In this document: in pieces, positions 20,858 through 22,310 of the stretch
How positions within the stretch are numbered: position 1 is the stretch's first letter
Layout: each line of letters starts with the position of its first letter
Virus record (IMG/VR): IMGVR_UViG_3300000227_000011
Location: 1 to 22,310 of that record
DNA: 22,310 bases
Strand: one strand, 5' to 3'
Origin: a virus
Translations under genes and position numbers: made by a program
Notes under the pieces: model-generated
What the model saw: the letters and a program-made list of their open reading frames with translations, nothing else
Told to the model about the DNA's origin: nothing
The model's database searches: none

Positions 20858-21300
20858 ACGGGTGCCCTCTGTGCGAAGTCGCGGAACGCATCGATGAGCG
20901 CCTGCTCATCTTTCTCACCGCCGTCCGGACGATCCATGCCCAGGATGCTGGCCAGCTTGGATGCAGCGGCGACACGGGAAGTATAGGGGCCATTCTGTGC
21001 AGCCTGGCGGAGCACGCTCAACACCAGCGCCTTATCTTCCTTCGACTGAGCTTCTTCGTTCTCAGGGGTCAACCGCTGGAGTTCGACGATGCGGCGATGC
21101 ACATAAGGCTCGCCCATGAACTTCTTCGCGTACTCAACAGCAAAGGCAGCCTGAAACCCCACACGGAGGCAAGCCTGAAAAGGATCGAAATCCTTCAAAT
21201 ACTCCTGAACGAATACATCACGAAGGGCCTGTTCTTGTGCCGAGAGCTCCGGCTCCATGAGCCGAGGATCCAAGTAGAGACCCGATGTGTTCTCAGCCAT
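20854..21300 (-). CDS. terS: Terminase small subunit
   Basis: A 148-residue protein at the head of the packaging genes, with the small-terminase layout: an N-terminal helix-turn-helix-like region (QEQALRDVFVQEYLKDFDPF, QACLRVGFQAAFAVEYAKKF) for recognising the phage packaging site, a central oligomerisation helix (YVHRRIVELQRLTPENEEAQ) and a C-terminal segment (FRDFAQRAP) that would contact the large subunit. The ATG at 21300 is chosen because GGAG lies six bases upstream; an in-frame TTG at 21312 overlaps that ribosome site and is unlikely. The gene is preceded by a candidate promoter and separated from the lysis genes by a 90-base gap. Confidence 0.87.
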   Translation of the reverse strand: MAENTSGLYLDPRLMEPELSAQEQALRDVFVQEYLKDFDPFQACLRVGFQAAFAVEYAKKFMGEPYVHRRIVELQRLTPENEEAQSKEDKALVLSVLRQAAQNGPYTSRVAAASKLASILGMDRPDGGEKDEQALIDAFRDFAQRAPV

Positions 21301-21352
21301 GTGGAACTCCAATCGGATTAAATATGGCGGATCACCCGCCCAGTTTGATCGG

Positions 21353-21382
21353 AGTATAGCGGCACTAATGCCGGATACGCAA
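21353..21382 (-). promoter_or_regulatory. Candidate promoter for the packaging and structural genes
   Basis: On the minus strand TATACT (5 of 6 to the -10 consensus) is preceded by TTGCGT with an 18-base spacer. The spacer holds an inverted repeat CGGCA-TTAG-TGCCG (21360-21373), which could be an operator. A short 5-bp hairpin (21326-21340) follows in the leader. The site lies in the only sizeable gap between lysis and terminase genes. Confidence 0.45.
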
Positions 21383-21390
21383 TGAGAACA

Positions 21391-21699
21391 TCAGGGCGAG
21401 TTTTTGCGGCAAGCCGGCAATTCTGCGGGCTTTTTGCCGGTATTCCACTCGATCAGGCGTGCCATTCGGGAGGAGCATTCGCAGAACGCGGTGATCCAAT
21501 CCTGCCGGGAATCAATGATGTCCCGGGTCACTGCCATCTCGCGGTCAGCGGCGGCCAGACACTGCTGCACCAGCTCCGCTGGCGGGGTTGCCCGCTCGAT
21601 CTTTGTCACTACCCTGATTTCCGGCTTCGCAGGTGCCGTTGAGCAGGCAGGCAAGATCAGGAGGGATGCGCTGATTAAGATAAGTCCGAACTGCCTCAT
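21391..21699 (-). CDS. Rz1: Rz1 outer-membrane spanin lipoprotein
   Basis: A 102-residue lipoprotein. The signal sequence [19 protein letters not shown] ends in a lipobox LPAC, so cleavage would leave lipidated C19 and a mature periplasmic protein of about 84 residues. It would sit in the outer membrane, contact Rz across the periplasm and fuse the two membranes at lysis. The gene starts inside Rz in another frame and continues about 150 bases beyond its end, the overlapped arrangement of two-component spanins. GGAG precedes the ATG by seven bases. The mature part is longer than lambda Rz1 and contains further cysteines and a helical segment, so it is not a minimal proline-rich Rz1. Confidence 0.88.
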   Translation of the reverse strand: MRQFGLILISASLLILPACSTAPAKPEIRVVTKIERATPPAELVQQCLAAADREMAVTRDIIDSRQDWITAFCECSSRMARLIEWNTGKKPAELPACRKNSP

Positions 21700-22075
21700 T
21701 GCTTTTCTCCAAGGAATCGAGCTGCCTACGAGCGCGGGCGTCGTTCTCAGCCAGCACCTTATAGTCCGTCAGCAAGCCCGTCAAGGCCTGCGCGTCGGTG
21801 TGCCTGAGTTCCTTGAGCTCACCGATGGTGGCTTCTTGCGCCTGGTTGATCGACTCTACAGCCGTCAGACGCCCCTGCACCGTCACGAGGTCAGTGCGCG
21901 TTTCAGCCAGTGCCTTCTCCGTGCGGATCTTGGATAACCACAGTGTGAAGGTAAAGCCTGCCATCGCCACAACGATGGCGATCAGCACGTACTCGATGAC
22001 GAGTCGCTTCTTGTTCTTGAGGAAGCCCCAGGCCGTCGCGAGCCAGGGCAGCTTAGTCAGCAGAAGGGTGATCAT
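21545..22075 (-). CDS. Rz: Rz inner-membrane spanin
   Basis: A 176-residue inner-membrane protein. After a short cytoplasmic N terminus there is one membrane segment at about residues 27-47 ([21 protein letters not shown]), followed by a long periplasmic coiled coil ([20 protein letters not shown], later [20 protein letters not shown]) and a Gly/Ala-rich end. This is the standard Rz layout; partner choice is confirmed by the Rz1 lipoprotein overlapping its 3' part by 155 bases. The ATG at 22075 is chosen because GGGAG precedes it by seven bases; an in-frame GTG two codons earlier is less well placed. The gene overlaps the holin end by about 23 bases, so holin and spanin are coupled. The endolysin is not in this window. 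Confidence 0.9.
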   Translation of the reverse strand: MITLLLTKLPWLATAWGFLKNKKRLVIEYVLIAIVVAMAGFTFTLWLSKIRTEKALAETRTDLVTVQGRLTAVESINQAQEATIGELKELRHTDAQALTGLLTDYKVLAENDARARRQLDSLEKSNEAVRTYLNQRIPPDLACLLNGTCEAGNQGSDKDRAGNPASGAGAAVSGRR

Positions 22076-22310
22076 CGGCACGCTCCCGAATGGGTTCAGC
22101 GGAGGGTTTCTCGATGCCCAGCTTCTTCAGAACGACCGCTTCCAGCATGCGAATCGTGGCGTTGGCCCCCAGCCACCCGGATACGCCGACAATGACGCCC
22201 GTCCACTGCTCGGACAGGTTCATCGCTTGGCACATGAGCATCACCAGCAACCCGACGAAGCCAGCCGCGCCACCCTCCAGAGCTGCGCGGCCCCATTTGA
22301 TCTTCTCACC
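22053..22310 (-). CDS. Holin (LydA-like), N terminus beyond the window
   Basis: The reading frame is open to the window edge, showing 85 codons of a partial gene. The visible part begins [20 protein letters not shown] and continues with two hydrophobic segments ([13 protein letters not shown] and [18 protein letters not shown]), then a charged tail ([19 protein letters not shown]). This resembles phage holins of the LydA/superfamily III group, in which the visible part is the C-terminal two membrane helices and the cytoplasmic tail. The holin forms lesions in the inner membrane that release or activate the endolysin. Internal TTG and ATG codons near 22250 are not needed as starts, because the preceding in-frame sequence is clearly holin-like. 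The Rz gene overlaps its end. Confidence 0.82.
   Translation of the reverse strand, partial: GEKIKWGRAALEGGAAGFVGLLVMLMCQAMNLSEQWTGVIVGVSGWLGANATIRMLEAVVLKKLGIEKPSAEPIRERADDHPSAD

Noticed and set aside
21301-21312. TTG start for the small terminase, four codons earlier
   Set aside because: The GGAG ribosome site for the ATG at 21300 lies within these codons, so the ATG is the real start.
1-22310. tRNA genes, CRISPR arrays, insertion sequences, integrase or attachment site
   Set aside because: No cloverleaf-like segments, regularly spaced repeats, transposase motifs or recombinase motifs were seen while reading both strands.

Overview
This 22.3 kb window is the lysis, DNA-packaging, head and tail part of a tailed phage or prophage, probably a siphovirus: it has a tape measure and a tail tube, and no sheath or baseplate genes were seen. 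Every supported gene lies on the minus strand, so transcription runs from high to low coordinates. Genes are packed tightly, with ATGA, TAATG, TGATG and TTGA overlaps. The base composition is GC-rich (about 60% by eye). With the Rz/Rz1 spanin pair and an LydA-like holin, this points to a Gram-negative host, probably a pseudomonadote such as Burkholderia, Xanthomonas or Pseudomonas relatives. The exact host cannot be read from the sequence.

Layout in transcription order. (1) Lysis, 22310-21391: C-terminal part of a holin (cut by the window edge), Rz, and an overlapping Rz1 lipoprotein. (2) Packaging, 21382-19350: a candidate promoter, small terminase, a 62-residue protein of unknown function, and large terminase (ATPase plus nuclease). 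(3) Head, 19337-14548: DUF4055-type portal, MuF-like protein, scaffold-like coiled-coil protein, a 148-base leader with a strong hairpin, the major capsid protein, and a textbook terminator with a UUCG loop. (4) Head accessory and connector genes, 14482-11624: an Ig-like protein whose frame is broken by a 7-bp tandem duplication, two conserved proteins of unknown function, a DnaT-like-family connector, a stopper-like protein and a tail terminator. (5) Tail, 11619-1: tail tube, tail assembly chaperones joined by a -1 ribosomal frameshift, an HK97 gp10-like protein, the tape measure, a distal-tail candidate, a hub with an Fe-S-type cysteine set, two small proteins, a large tail-tip protein, and the first codons of a further gene at the left edge.

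The most unusual feature is in the tail tip. Both the hub gene (3330-4775) and the tip gene (21-2900) carry a complete von Willebrand factor A (VWA) domain with an intact metal-binding MIDAS triad. Each VWA is inserted into an otherwise recognisable tail-protein fold, and the two resemble each other, including a distinctive C-terminal stretch (DNTPxDGxPV...NSxALY). This suggests that one ancestral module was copied into two neighbouring structural genes, giving a tail tip with paired, metal-dependent binding domains. A role in adhesion, receptor binding or tip gating is inference.

No tRNA genes, CRISPR arrays, insertion sequences or integrase were seen. No stretch longer than 300 bases lacks a gene; the longest gap is the capsid leader (15586-15733).
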